This document shows, one piece after another, positions 1 through 5,992 of a DNA stretch of 7,501 bases. This DNA comes from Streptomyces katrae (GTDB lineage: Bacteria > Actinomycetota > Actinomycetes > Streptomycetales > Streptomycetaceae): assembly GCF_000966975.1 (NCBI RefSeq), contig NZ_JZWV01000472.1, forward strand, positions 1 through 7,501. The letters are read 5' to 3'. The stretch's first letter is position 1, and every line of letters begins with the position of its first letter. The position numbers and the translations under genes are program-made. Under the pieces are notes generated by a model. It searched no databases and had not been told where the DNA came from. It worked only from the letters and a program-made list of their open reading frames with translations.

Positions 1-589
1 CTACCTGTGCGGCGACGGGCGCAACCTCGGCGACCGGGAGCAGCTGCGCGCGGCGATCCACACCTACAACCTGTCCTGGGCGTATGTAGACGACGTCATG
101 TCGGGCATCGACCGCTACGACGCCCTCGGCACGGCGCCCGCCGTCCCGTCGGGGAACGTCGGCGCGGTCATCCAGGCCGCATTGACCCAGCAGGGCATCC
201 CCTACTCGTGGGGCGGCGGTGGGCCCGAAGGCCCGAGTACGGGGATCTGCTGCTCGCCCCGCGGGCAGGACGGCGGCTCTGTGGTCGGCTACGACTGCTC
301 GGGCCTGACCCAGTACGCCTTCGCCCGGGCCGGGATCGTGCTGCCGCGTACGGCGGCCGCGCAGGCCGGTGCGGGCCGGCGGATCCCCGCGTCCGCCGGA
401 TACGGGGTGCTGCGCCCGGGCGACCTCGTGTTCTACGGCTACAGCCCCACTGCGGATTCGACCATCCACCACGTCGGGATCTATCTCGGTGACGGAAAGA
501 TGATCAACGCGCCCCGGCCCGGGACACAGGTGCGGATCGACCCCGTCACCGCGATGCCCGACTACGCGGGAGGGGCCAGGCTCCTATGA
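1..589 (+). CDS. C-terminal part of secreted bifunctional cell-wall hydrolase (lysozyme-like/SLT plus NlpC/P60, C40 peptidase)
   Basis: The 5' end lies outside the window; the reading frame runs from base 2. The first 33 residues, including YNLSWAYVDDVM, look like the end of a lysozyme-like transglycosylase domain, where a YN-x-S-x-x-YV motif is typical. After a short linker comes an NlpC/P60 domain: YSWGGGG, then YDCSGL with the nucleophile Cys (codon 296-298), LPRTAAAQ, RPGDLVFY, and HVGIYLGDG with the catalytic His (codon 470-472). The third polar residue is Asn in MINAP (codon 506-508), twelve residues after the His, an accepted alternative to His in this family. About 20 residues including a Cys-Cys pair (GICC) separate the WGGGG and DCSG motifs. 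Such two-domain enzymes cut glycan and stem peptide, and in transfer clusters they open the wall for the channel (VirB1-like role). The stop overlaps the next start (ATGA). Domain assignment is firm; the transfer role is inferred from neighbours. Confidence 0.9.
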   Translation, partial: YLCGDGRNLGDREQLRAAIHTYNLSWAYVDDVMSGIDRYDALGTAPAVPSGNVGAVIQAALTQQGIPYSWGGGGPEGPSTGICCSPRGQDGGSVVGYDCSGLTQYAFARAGIVLPRTAAAQAGAGRRIPASAGYGVLRPGDLVFYGYSPTADSTIHHVGIYLGDGKMINAPRPGTQVRIDPVTAMPDYAGGARLL

Positions 590-1236
590 CCGCACACGCA
601 TGGTCAGGCGGCCGCCTGATCGGTGCCGCAGCCGTCCTGACCGCCGCAGGAATGGTCCTGCTGTGGATGGGAGCACACGGCGCCAGCACGCAGCAGGCCG
701 ATGCCGTGGCGCCGCGGCCTGCGGCCCCTGCCTCCTGGCGCCCGGGGCTGGCCGCGCCATCGACCTCCGTGTCCGTCGCACCCCCGTCACCGCGGTCCGC
801 CGCCAACGCGACGCCTTCCGCCGCTCCGGCGGCACCGGCCCCCACCCGGCAGCCGGCCGGACCCGGTGCCGGCGATGGCAGCGCTGTGGCGCGAGAGCTC
901 CCGCCGCCGGGGTCCGGGCCGGCAGCCGACCCGATCATCCAGCAGGCCCTGGACCAGGCCAGCACGCCCGATCTCCCACCGGACGACGAGCAGCGGCTGC
1001 TCGAACTGGGCCGCACGGCCTGGACGGCGGAGACCACCGGCTACACGCAAGTGCGGATCCAGGCCGCCACCGCCCGCCGCGACACCACAGCCCCCGCAGG
1101 CGGCGAGCGGACACAGGTACAGGCCGTGGTGCGGCTGGTGTGGGTCGGCGCGGATCCGGCCGGGACCTTCCTCGACGGTCGCACCGCGGCCCTCCACTAC
1201 ACCCGGAACGGACAAGGATCATGGAAGCGCACCTGA
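586..1236 (+). CDS. Single-pass membrane protein with Pro/Ala linker, unknown function
   Basis: This encodes 216 residues. The ATG start overlaps the upstream stop by 4 bp and has GGGAGGGG about 10 bases before it, so translational coupling is likely. Residues 11-30 form one hydrophobic segment after a short N-terminus. Residues about 32-108 are rich in Pro, Ala and Ser, fitting a flexible extended linker across the wall or periplasm-like space. The C-terminal ~105 residues look folded: a helix-rich start (IIQQALDQA, DEQRLLELGRTAW), then alternating strands ending in VRLVWVGADPAGTF and a final W. The layout (one membrane helix, linker, small alpha/beta domain) resembles VirB8/TcpC-type scaffold proteins of transfer systems, but I see no motif that proves this. 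Its place between a wall hydrolase and a coupling ATPase supports a channel-scaffold role. Best called hypothetical, with topology reasonably secure. Confidence 0.85.
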   Translation: MTAHAWSGGRLIGAAAVLTAAGMVLLWMGAHGASTQQADAVAPRPAAPASWRPGLAAPSTSVSVAPPSPRSAANATPSAAPAAPAPTRQPAGPGAGDGSAVARELPPPGSGPAADPIIQQALDQASTPDLPPDDEQRLLELGRTAWTAETTGYTQVRIQAATARRDTTAPAGGERTQVQAVVRLVWVGADPAGTFLDGRTAALHYTRNGQGSWKRT

Positions 1237-1910
1237 CCGCCATGGCGGTCCTGCCCCTGGGCGCCGCGCTGTGGGACGGGCTGGCGGCGCTCGCCGGCTG
1301 GATCCTGGCGAACTCCTGGTGGCTGGCCTTGCTCACGGCTGCCGCCCTGATCGGATGGGAGCACCTGCAGCGGCGCCTGAGCTCCGCAGCCCTGTCGCGG
1401 CGCACCTACCTCCAGCTGGAGCCGACGCCGGCCTTCGAGCCGGATGCCGAGCAGATCTGGCGGCAGGGCATGCAACTGGTGCGGGCGGCCGGCTCGGGTC
1501 CGTGGTGGACACCGCGCTGGGCGCGCTCGGTGAGGGTGCGACTGCGCGCGGACGGGAAGCGTCCCCTGGTCTACCGGATCGAGGCCCCGTCGACGGCGCA
1601 GCCCTTGCTGAAGCAGACCCCGTACGGGCCGCGGGTCGAGGTGAAGCAGACGGCCCCGGTCGCCGATAAGCAGCGTGCCCACGTCGTACGGGCGGTGTTG
1701 ACCCTGCACGGGGAGCCCGGCTCGCGGCTGCGTGAGGTGCCGCTGGACCCGGATCCGCTCCAGCCGCTGATCGACGCGGTCGCCGACCTGAACGCGGAGC
1801 TCGGCGACGTCGCCGAGGTGTGCGTGACCTGGCCGTACGCCAGATGCAGGCCATGCAGCGCGCCCGCGGCCAGGCCCGCCGGGAAGCCCAGCGTGAGGCC
1901 CGCTGGCTGA
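1221..1910 (+). CDS. N-terminal membrane part of the VirD4/TraG-like coupling protein (frame-split)
   Basis: The ATG lies inside the end of the upstream gene (16-bp overlap), with GGA about 8 bases before it and AAGGA closer. Residues about 20-45 are hydrophobic (one long or two short membrane segments around a central Asn-Ser), followed by a soluble domain containing QIWRQGMQLVRAAG, strand-rich stretches, and DPDPLQPLIDAVADL. This matches the N-terminal half expected of actinobacterial TraD/VirD4-like proteins, which are normally one polypeptide. The sequence reads naturally up to about residue 202 (AEVCV, near base 1826). The last ~27 residues before the stop at 1908-1910 look like out-of-frame translation (RCRPCSAPAARPAG), while the neighbouring frame becomes the convincing one. 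I therefore read this as the 5' part of a gene that continues in the ORF ending at 3775. As it stands it would be a 229-residue truncated membrane protein. Confidence 0.7.
   Translation: MEAHLTAMAVLPLGAALWDGLAALAGWILANSWWLALLTAAALIGWEHLQRRLSSAALSRRTYLQLEPTPAFEPDAEQIWRQGMQLVRAAGSGPWWTPRWARSVRVRLRADGKRPLVYRIEAPSTAQPLLKQTPYGPRVEVKQTAPVADKQRAHVVRAVLTLHGEPGSRLREVPLDPDPLQPLIDAVADLNAELGDVAEVCVTWPYARCRPCSAPAARPAGKPSVRPAG
1809..1845 (+). other. Probable frameshift junction in the coupling-protein gene
   Basis: Upstream of about 1826 the frame starting at 1221 gives a sensible protein with strong third-position GC. Downstream the frame ending at 3775 does. Adding one G at GTG-ACC (1824-1829) yields ...EVCVDLAVRQMQAMQRARG..., a smooth strand-then-basic-helix transition that fits the family. 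I see no classical slippery heptamer here. The move is to the -1 frame, equal to one missing base. Confidence 0.65.
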
Positions 1911-3775
1911 CCCGCGAATCGGCCGACAGTCTGCCGACCGCCATGGGAAAGCTGCTGGACCCCGCCGAGTGGCGCGGCAGCCCACGCGGGCAGATGGTCA
2001 TGTCCCCCCAGCCCCGCCGTGTTGAGCGGGAGATGGTGCTGGGGAAGCTCGCAAACAGCCCGGGACTGGTGCGGGTGCAGATCCTGGTGCGCTGTGCCTC
2101 GGATGCGGCCGGACGTGCGGAGGCACGGCTGGCGCGTATCGGCGCGGCCATGGACGTCTACGCCGGCCCTTCCCGGCTTTCCACGCTCGGCTGGTCCGCC
2201 GGTCCCCTGCGTTTCGGTCCCGACCGGCGGCCTTGGCGGAGCCGTTTCGATGTGCAGTGGGCAACGGCCGTGATGCGCCCGGCCCGCGGGGGGTGGGCGC
2301 ACATCGACGAACTGGCTGGGCTGTTGAAGCCGCCGACCATCACGGCCCGGCTGCCGCTGCTGGAGACCGAGATGCCCACCTACGCCCTCGGGGAGAATCT
2401 GCTGCCCCAGGGCTGGTACCGGGGGGCGGACGGCCGGGAGCGGCTGCTGGCTACCCATGAGGACGACACTCTCTTTGAGGTCCAGTCGGGCAAGGCTGGC
2501 TGGGGCAAGACGATGCGCGCCCAGGTCCACGCCGTCGCCAGCGCCCACAACGGGCGGGGGCTCGCTTTTGTGGACCCGCACGGCGACTCATTCGCCGACG
2601 TCGCCCGCTACCTCGCCCACGAGGACATCATCGACCGGGTCGCGCTATTCGACCTGACCGTCCGCGAGGACGAGGACATGCTCAGCTGCTGGAACCTGCT
2701 GGATATGACGGCAGGGCAGCCGCCGCACGAGGTGACCACGGCCACCGTCGAGGCCTTCGCGGGCGTTCTGGGGTGGGGGGACGTCACCGCGCCACGTGCG
2801 CTCACCATCTTGACCAAGGCCGTCGAGGTCCTGGTGGCCGTCAACTCCCAGGCCATTCGGGCGCAGGCACCCAATCAGCAGGCAACGATCTTCCAGGTCC
2901 GGGCGCTACTGACCGACCCCACCTTCCGCCACCTCGCCCTTGCCGGCCTGGAGGCGGAGGCGCGGAAGTGGTGGACGGCCACGTTCCCCGACATCCCCCG
3001 GGACGCGCTGCTGACCGTGCTGAACCCGCTGGAGCGCCTCGCATCCTCCCCCGTCACCCGCGCTTTCCTCGGCTGCCCCGTCAGCGGGTACGACATCCGC
3101 TCCGCCATGGACCAGGGCCAGGTGCTGTGGATCTGCCCGCCAGGCACCGGGCCCACCGACCGGCTCCTGATCGCCCTGATCTTCCACGACTTCCTGCGCG
3201 CCGGCCTGTCCCGCCGCGATCTCCCTGAGGCCAAGCGGCGCCCCTTCCGCTTCTACCCGGACGAGCTGATCTCCCTGGACGGGCCGTCCACGGTGCTGGC
3301 GGAGATCACCGAGCAGCTGCGCAAGTTCGGCTGCCGCCTGCACGGAATGACCCAGCTGATGCACCGCCTCAACCCGGCCACCCGCTCCGCCCTTTTGCAG
3401 AACGCCTCGTGCCTGTCCACCACGGCCGGATCGCTGGAGGCCATCGCGCAGATCACCAACCAGTGGCCGGGCACCGTCAACCCCCGCGACGTCGCCGGCC
3501 TGGAGCGGTTCAGGCACTACGCCTCCTTCACCGTCGCCGGGAAGCGCGTCGGCCCCCTGCCGATCCGGGGCCCCGAGCTGGCGGAGGTATTCGGCGCCCT
3601 CGCCAGGCCTGGCCAGGTCGCCGCCCTGCGCAAGGCCGCGCACGCCAACACTTCCGCCCTGCCCCTGGCCGAGCGAAGCGCGATGGCCCTGGCCCAGGAG
3701 GGAGCCGTTCGTTCCTTCCTCACCACCCGCTCCGCGCCCACCGAAACCGACGACGCAGGAGAGCAGTACGCATGA
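1820..3775 (+). CDS. VirD4/TraG-like type IV coupling ATPase (main ATP-binding part)
   Basis: Read from GTG 1820 this gives 651 residues; joined to the upstream frame by one added base it gives about 851, with the positions below shifted by +200. Walker A is GKAGWGKT at residues 224-231 (bases 2489-2512), followed by LAFVDPHGD with DPHGD at 252-256, the strand that follows Walker A in VirD4/TraD/HerA-type motors. Later come GDVTAPRALTILTKAVEVL, typical of the all-helical insert, then the Walker B-like FYPDEL with Asp-Glu at 481-482, LRKFGCRLHGMTQ, and the N-A-x-C-L segment of the TraM-recognition/TraG C-terminal region. The family couples ATP hydrolysis to moving DNA or protein substrates through a membrane channel. 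GTG 1820 has no properly spaced ribosome-binding site (GAGG ends one base before it), so it is probably not the true start. The stop overlaps the next ATG by 4 bp. Function class is confident; substrate and start are not. Confidence 0.88.
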   Translation: MRDLAVRQMQAMQRARGQARREAQREARWLTRESADSLPTAMGKLLDPAEWRGSPRGQMVMSPQPRRVEREMVLGKLANSPGLVRVQILVRCASDAAGRAEARLARIGAAMDVYAGPSRLSTLGWSAGPLRFGPDRRPWRSRFDVQWATAVMRPARGGWAHIDELAGLLKPPTITARLPLLETEMPTYALGENLLPQGWYRGADGRERLLATHEDDTLFEVQSGKAGWGKTMRAQVHAVASAHNGRGLAFVDPHGDSFADVARYLAHEDIIDRVALFDLTVREDEDMLSCWNLLDMTAGQPPHEVTTATVEAFAGVLGWGDVTAPRALTILTKAVEVLVAVNSQAIRAQAPNQQATIFQVRALLTDPTFRHLALAGLEAEARKWWTATFPDIPRDALLTVLNPLERLASSPVTRAFLGCPVSGYDIRSAMDQGQVLWICPPGTGPTDRLLIALIFHDFLRAGLSRRDLPEAKRRPFRFYPDELISLDGPSTVLAEITEQLRKFGCRLHGMTQLMHRLNPATRSALLQNASCLSTTAGSLEAIAQITNQWPGTVNPRDVAGLERFRHYASFTVAGKRVGPLPIRGPELAEVFGALARPGQVAALRKAAHANTSALPLAERSAMALAQEGAVRSFLTTRSAPTETDDAGEQYA

Positions 3776-4671
3776 CCACGGCCGTCTTCCAGCCCGCCAC
3801 CGCGGACACCTACGCCCACCAGGTCCTGGCGCTGATCGCCCAGCACAGGTTGCTGACCAGCACCCAGCTCCACCAGATGCTCATGCCCAACACCCCGCCC
3901 CGCAAGATCCACAATGTCCTGGTGCCGTTGCGTGAGCAGGGGCTGATCGCCCACACCGTGCTCCCCGGCCGCCTCCAGGCCCACTTCCTCACCCCCGCCG
4001 GCCACCAGACCGTCGGGGACTGGCCCGAACTCCGCGGCCGCACCGCCAACCCGATCCAGTCCTCCTCAGCCGCCTCCCTACGCGCCGCCCACATCCTGAC
4101 CGGAGTCCGCGCGCACCTCGCCTTCCTCACCGACGCCCGGGCCCGCGGCGACGAGTACCAGCCGCTGGACTGGGTGCCCGAGGTCACCCACCGCCTCCCC
4201 GACACAGCAGGCGAAGACCGGCTGGTCGCCGACGCGGTATTCCACTACACCGCCACCAACCCCCGGCGCCTGCAGTATCGGGCGTTCGTTGAGATCGACC
4301 GGACCACCATGAGCAGCGAGCGCCTGGCCCGCAAGCTCATCACCTACGCCCGTTTCCACGACTACACCCCCCAACCTGTAGGCCGGCGCGGCACCGTCGC
4401 CGACCAGGGCACCGTGCTCGCCTGGCAGCGCTCCTACCCCCGCTTCCCCAGGGTCTTGTTCATCCTCACCGGAGCGTCCCGCACCACCCTGGCCAACCGC
4501 ATCGCGGACCTGCGGCGCATGACCGCCGACCACGACCTCGTCACCCGCCTCAGCGCCCACGTCCCCCTCGGCGCCGCCGTCCTCGAAGACATCGAGGCCC
4601 ACGGCCCCCAGGCGAAGGTGTGGACGCCCCTTGCCGGGAGCAGCGAACCGCGCGGTTGGGCCCAGCTGTGA
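3772..4671 (+). CDS. Replication-relaxation family protein (winged helix plus possible nuclease-like domain)
   Basis: This encodes 299 residues. The ATG sits in an ATGA overlap with the coupling-protein gene and has AGGAG about 10 bases upstream. Residues about 14-75 look like a winged helix-turn-helix: YAHQVLALIAQHRLLTSTQL, then RKIHNVLVPLREQGLI, then a wing ending in LTPAG. The second half carries ADAVF (Asp154), FVEIDRTTMSSERL (Glu174 and Asp176) and RKLITYARF (Lys188), the pattern I associate with the replication-relaxation family (Pfam Replic_Relax). The family is linked by name to plasmid nicking and relaxation, but its biochemistry is poorly settled. The D...ExD...K order resembles a variant PD-(D/E)xK nuclease core; that is my inference. 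The position directly after a VirD4-like ATPase fits a DNA-processing or substrate-docking partner in transfer. Alternatively it may only bind DNA as a regulator. Confidence 0.85.
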   Translation: MTTAVFQPATADTYAHQVLALIAQHRLLTSTQLHQMLMPNTPPRKIHNVLVPLREQGLIAHTVLPGRLQAHFLTPAGHQTVGDWPELRGRTANPIQSSSAASLRAAHILTGVRAHLAFLTDARARGDEYQPLDWVPEVTHRLPDTAGEDRLVADAVFHYTATNPRRLQYRAFVEIDRTTMSSERLARKLITYARFHDYTPQPVGRRGTVADQGTVLAWQRSYPRFPRVLFILTGASRTTLANRIADLRRMTADHDLVTRLSAHVPLGAAVLEDIEAHGPQAKVWTPLAGSSEPRGWAQL

Positions 4672-4934
4672 GCAGGCCCTGGCCCACAGGGCTCTCCGCC
4701 GCCGACCTCGCCGACTACCGCCAGGCCCAGGCCGAACACGAGGCCCTGATGCAGCAAGTCGCCGACCGCGAGTTCCAGATCGAGGCCGGTCTCATCGAGA
4801 GCTACGCCGACTACTGCTTCGCCTGGCAAAGGGAAGACCTCGAGCCGCCGCGGCCACCCACCGCCGCCCCCGATGAGGAGGCGGGTCACGGGGCCTGGGA
4901 TGGCTTCGATGGCGAGGACTGCCCCCCGTTCTGA
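4668..4934 (+). CDS. Small acidic hypothetical protein at operon end
   Basis: This encodes 88 residues. I chose GTG 4668 because it overlaps the upstream stop by 4 bp (GTGA), the same coupling style as its neighbours; an in-frame GTG at 4620 would add 16 residues but overlap much more. No clear ribosome-binding site precedes 4668, so it probably depends on coupling. Residues about 9-50 are predicted helical (LSAADLADYRQAQAEHEALMQQVADREF, interrupted here only by my reading of residues, then IESYADYCFAWQRED), and the last third is Pro-rich then acidic (DGFDGEDCPPF). There is no signal peptide or membrane segment, so it is cytosolic. I do not recognise the family. Its position suggests an accessory factor or adaptor for the relaxation-family protein or the coupling ATPase, which is inference only. 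Confidence 0.65.
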   Translation: MSRPWPTGLSAADLADYRQAQAEHEALMQQVADREFQIEAGLIESYADYCFAWQREDLEPPRPPTAAPDEEAGHGAWDGFDGEDCPPF

Positions 4935-4960
4935 CCTGCACACGAAAACAGCGGAGGCCC

Positions 4961-4977
4961 CGGAGGCCGTGCCTCCG
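4961..4977 (+). terminator. GC hairpin after the transfer operon
   Basis: CGGAGGC / GCCTCCG pair perfectly (7 bp) around a 3-base CGT loop, starting 26 bases after the stop of the small acidic gene. No U-tract follows, so it is not a textbook intrinsic terminator, but U-poor hairpins are common at operon ends in actinomycetes. It separates the overlapping upstream genes from the non-coding stretch. Confidence 0.45.
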
Positions 4978-5050
4978 AGACCTCCCCAGCCGTTCAATAT
5001 CGGGGTGCTGGTGAGGTGCCAGCCTGATCGTGACCCAGGCCAGCCTCCAT

Positions 5051-5069
5051 CGGTGAGAAAACCGGTGAG
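5051..5069 (+). repeat. Tandem-like direct repeat CGGTGAG-N5-CGGTGAG
   Basis: CGGTGAG occurs at 5051-5057 and 5063-5069, separated by AAAAC, a 12-base period close to one helical turn. A third exact copy is at 5271-5277 and a near copy (TGGTGAG) at 5009-5015. Such spacing can place two protein subunits on one DNA face. Seven bases is short, so chance occurrence is possible. Confidence 0.35.
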
Positions 5070-5224
5070 CAGCAACAAGGATCATTACCAGCAGCAAAGA
5101 ACAAGCCATCGGGGGGAATTCAGGCCACGGTTTGCTGAAATCCCACCAGAGCCCGGCTCGGCGCACAGCACCAGCCAGAAACCGCACGTCAAGACCCCGC
5201 GGGGACTAGCGTTCACGGGCAAAA

Positions 5225-5254
5225 GTGACGTCCGGTCACCTGAGCCCCTAGAAC
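5225..5254 (+). promoter_or_regulatory. Weak candidate promoter with overlapping palindrome
   Basis: GTGACG (5225-5230) and TAGAAC (5249-5254) are separated by 18 bases and each match the housekeeping consensus at about four of six positions. The -35-like element is half of the interrupted palindrome GTGAC-GTCCG-GTCAC (5225-5239), which could be an operator. This would give a leader of about 120 bases before the lipoprotein gene. It is only a consensus match. Confidence 0.25.
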
Positions 5255-5336
5255 CCCATAGGAGCTGCGGCGGTGAGGTCGTATGGTGCCGGATAGCACC
5301 ACAGCCGTACCCAACACGTTGCACCAGCGATTTATA

Positions 5337-5355
5337 CGGGTTGCGTGGCAACCCG
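5337..5355 (+). promoter_or_regulatory. Perfect inverted repeat/leader hairpin before the lipoprotein gene
   Basis: CGGGTTGC and GCAACCCG form a perfect 8-bp stem with a 3-base GTG loop, ending 28 bases before the GTG start at 5384 and upstream of its GGGGAG ribosome-binding site. It could be an RNA hairpin in the leader (stability or attenuation) or an operator for a dimeric repressor. No U-tract follows. Confidence 0.45.
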
Positions 5356-5383
5356 CCAGACAAGGTGACCCGGGGAGACTTCC

Positions 5384-5992
5384 GTGGCAATCGCGCGACA
5401 GCACCACACCGGAAACCGTCGACTGCTCGCGGCGGCAGCCGCCGCCGCGACCGTCGCGGCCCTCACGGCCGGATGCACCAGCGGAAGCAAGAACGACAAG
5501 AACGCCGCCACCGGCCCGAGCGTCTCCCCCAGCGCCACCACGGCCGCCGCCTCGCCGACCGCACCCGCCGACCCGGAGGCGGCCGACAAGGCCGAGGTCC
5601 AGGCTGCCTACACCCACTACTGGGACGTGCTCACCGCGGCGTACGCCAAGTCCGACCCTGACGACCCCAACCTGACCAAGGTCGCCACGGGCAACGCCCT
5701 CGTACAGAACCAGCAGGACCTCGCGAACTTCCGCAAGGGAGGACGTGTCTTCGTCGGCCGACCGCAGCACTCGAACTCCGCGATCAGCTTCAAGGCGGAC
5801 ACGAAGCTCAAGACCGCTGTCATCACCGACTGCCTGGACATCTCCCAGTGGAAGGTAGTGGAGAAGAACGGCGGCAAGGAGGTCGAGCTCCCCAGTACGC
5901 GGCTCCTGCGCTACGTCAACACTGTGACGGCGGAGAAGTGGCCCAACGGTTGGATGGTCTTGGAGGACAAGCAGGAGGGGAAGGCGTGCTGA
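5384..5992 (+). CDS. Secreted lipoprotein, possibly NTF2-like, unknown function
   Basis: This encodes 202 residues. The GTG start has GGGGAGA six bases upstream. The N-terminus has basic residues up to RR at 12-13, an Ala-rich hydrophobic core and a relaxed lipobox LTAGC with Cys31 (codon 5474-5476), so it should be lipid-anchored outside the membrane. Residues about 32-65 are a Ser/Thr/Ala/Pro-rich tether. The remainder starts with a helix (AEVQAAYTHYWDVLTAAYA), then a segment with VATGNALVQNQQDLANFRKGG, then strands with VITDCLDIS and GWMVLED. This order suggests an NTF2/SnoaL-like fold, as in other exported Streptomyces proteins. Cys150 and the C-terminal Cys202 could form a disulphide. 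The gene overlaps the next by 7 bp, so the two are co-translated and may work together at the envelope. Function is not known; the fold call is tentative. Confidence 0.85.
   Translation: MAIARQHHTGNRRLLAAAAAAATVAALTAGCTSGSKNDKNAATGPSVSPSATTAAASPTAPADPEAADKAEVQAAYTHYWDVLTAAYAKSDPDDPNLTKVATGNALVQNQQDLANFRKGGRVFVGRPQHSNSAISFKADTKLKTAVITDCLDISQWKVVEKNGGKEVELPSTRLLRYVNTVTAEKWPNGWMVLEDKQEGKAC

Larger units (their letters stand above)
4935..5383. other. 449-base non-coding region with repeats and palindromes
   Basis: I find no convincing gene on either strand. One frame is open across it on the + strand, but its translation is low-complexity and lacks a proper start, and GC bias at third positions is lost. 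The stretch contains the terminator-like hairpin, two GCCAGCCT copies (5018-5025, 5039-5046), CGGTGAG copies (5051-5057, 5063-5069, 5271-5277), the palindrome CCCCGCGGGG (5195-5204), the interrupted palindrome at 5225-5239, a small TGGTGC/GCACCA hairpin (5284-5289, 5296-5301) and the strong hairpin at 5337-5355. It probably carries the promoter and operators of the downstream exported genes. Because it lies beside a relaxation-family gene, a transfer origin is also possible but unproven. Confidence 0.6.

Noticed and set aside
600..1220. Upstream extension of the N-terminal coupling-protein frame back to base 600
   Set aside because: The translation there is Arg/Pro-rich and out of frame with the well-supported 586-1236 gene. 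Sensible protein with membrane segments begins at ATG 1221.
1812..1830. Programmed -1 ribosomal frameshift at the coupling-protein junction
   Set aside because: No X-XXY-YYZ slippery heptamer is visible, so a mutation or sequence error is the simpler explanation, although not excluded.
1571..2581. Long open frame on the - strand (336 codons) opposite the coupling-protein gene
   Set aside because: Its translation lacks domain features, and it lies opposite a frame with clear ATPase motifs. Long antisense frames are expected in such GC-rich coding DNA.
2906..3643. Open frame on the - strand of 245 codons
   Set aside because: Low-complexity Gly/Ala/Arg-rich product antisense to the conserved C-terminal part of the coupling ATPase; a composition shadow.
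5319..5338. TTGCAC and TATACG as a promoter before the lipoprotein gene
   Set aside because: The hexamers are only 8 bases apart, too close for a -35/-10 pair, and no matching -35 lies at the correct distance from TATACG.
5085..5390. 101-codon - strand frame in the non-coding region
   Set aside because: No ribosome-binding site that I can support and no recognisable features; the codon bias is not that of the neighbouring genes.
4873..5661. 262-codon + strand frame across the non-coding region
   Set aside because: The start lies inside the small acidic gene, the product has no coherent domain, and its 3' half is the wrong frame of the lipoprotein gene, which has a signal peptide and ribosome-binding site.
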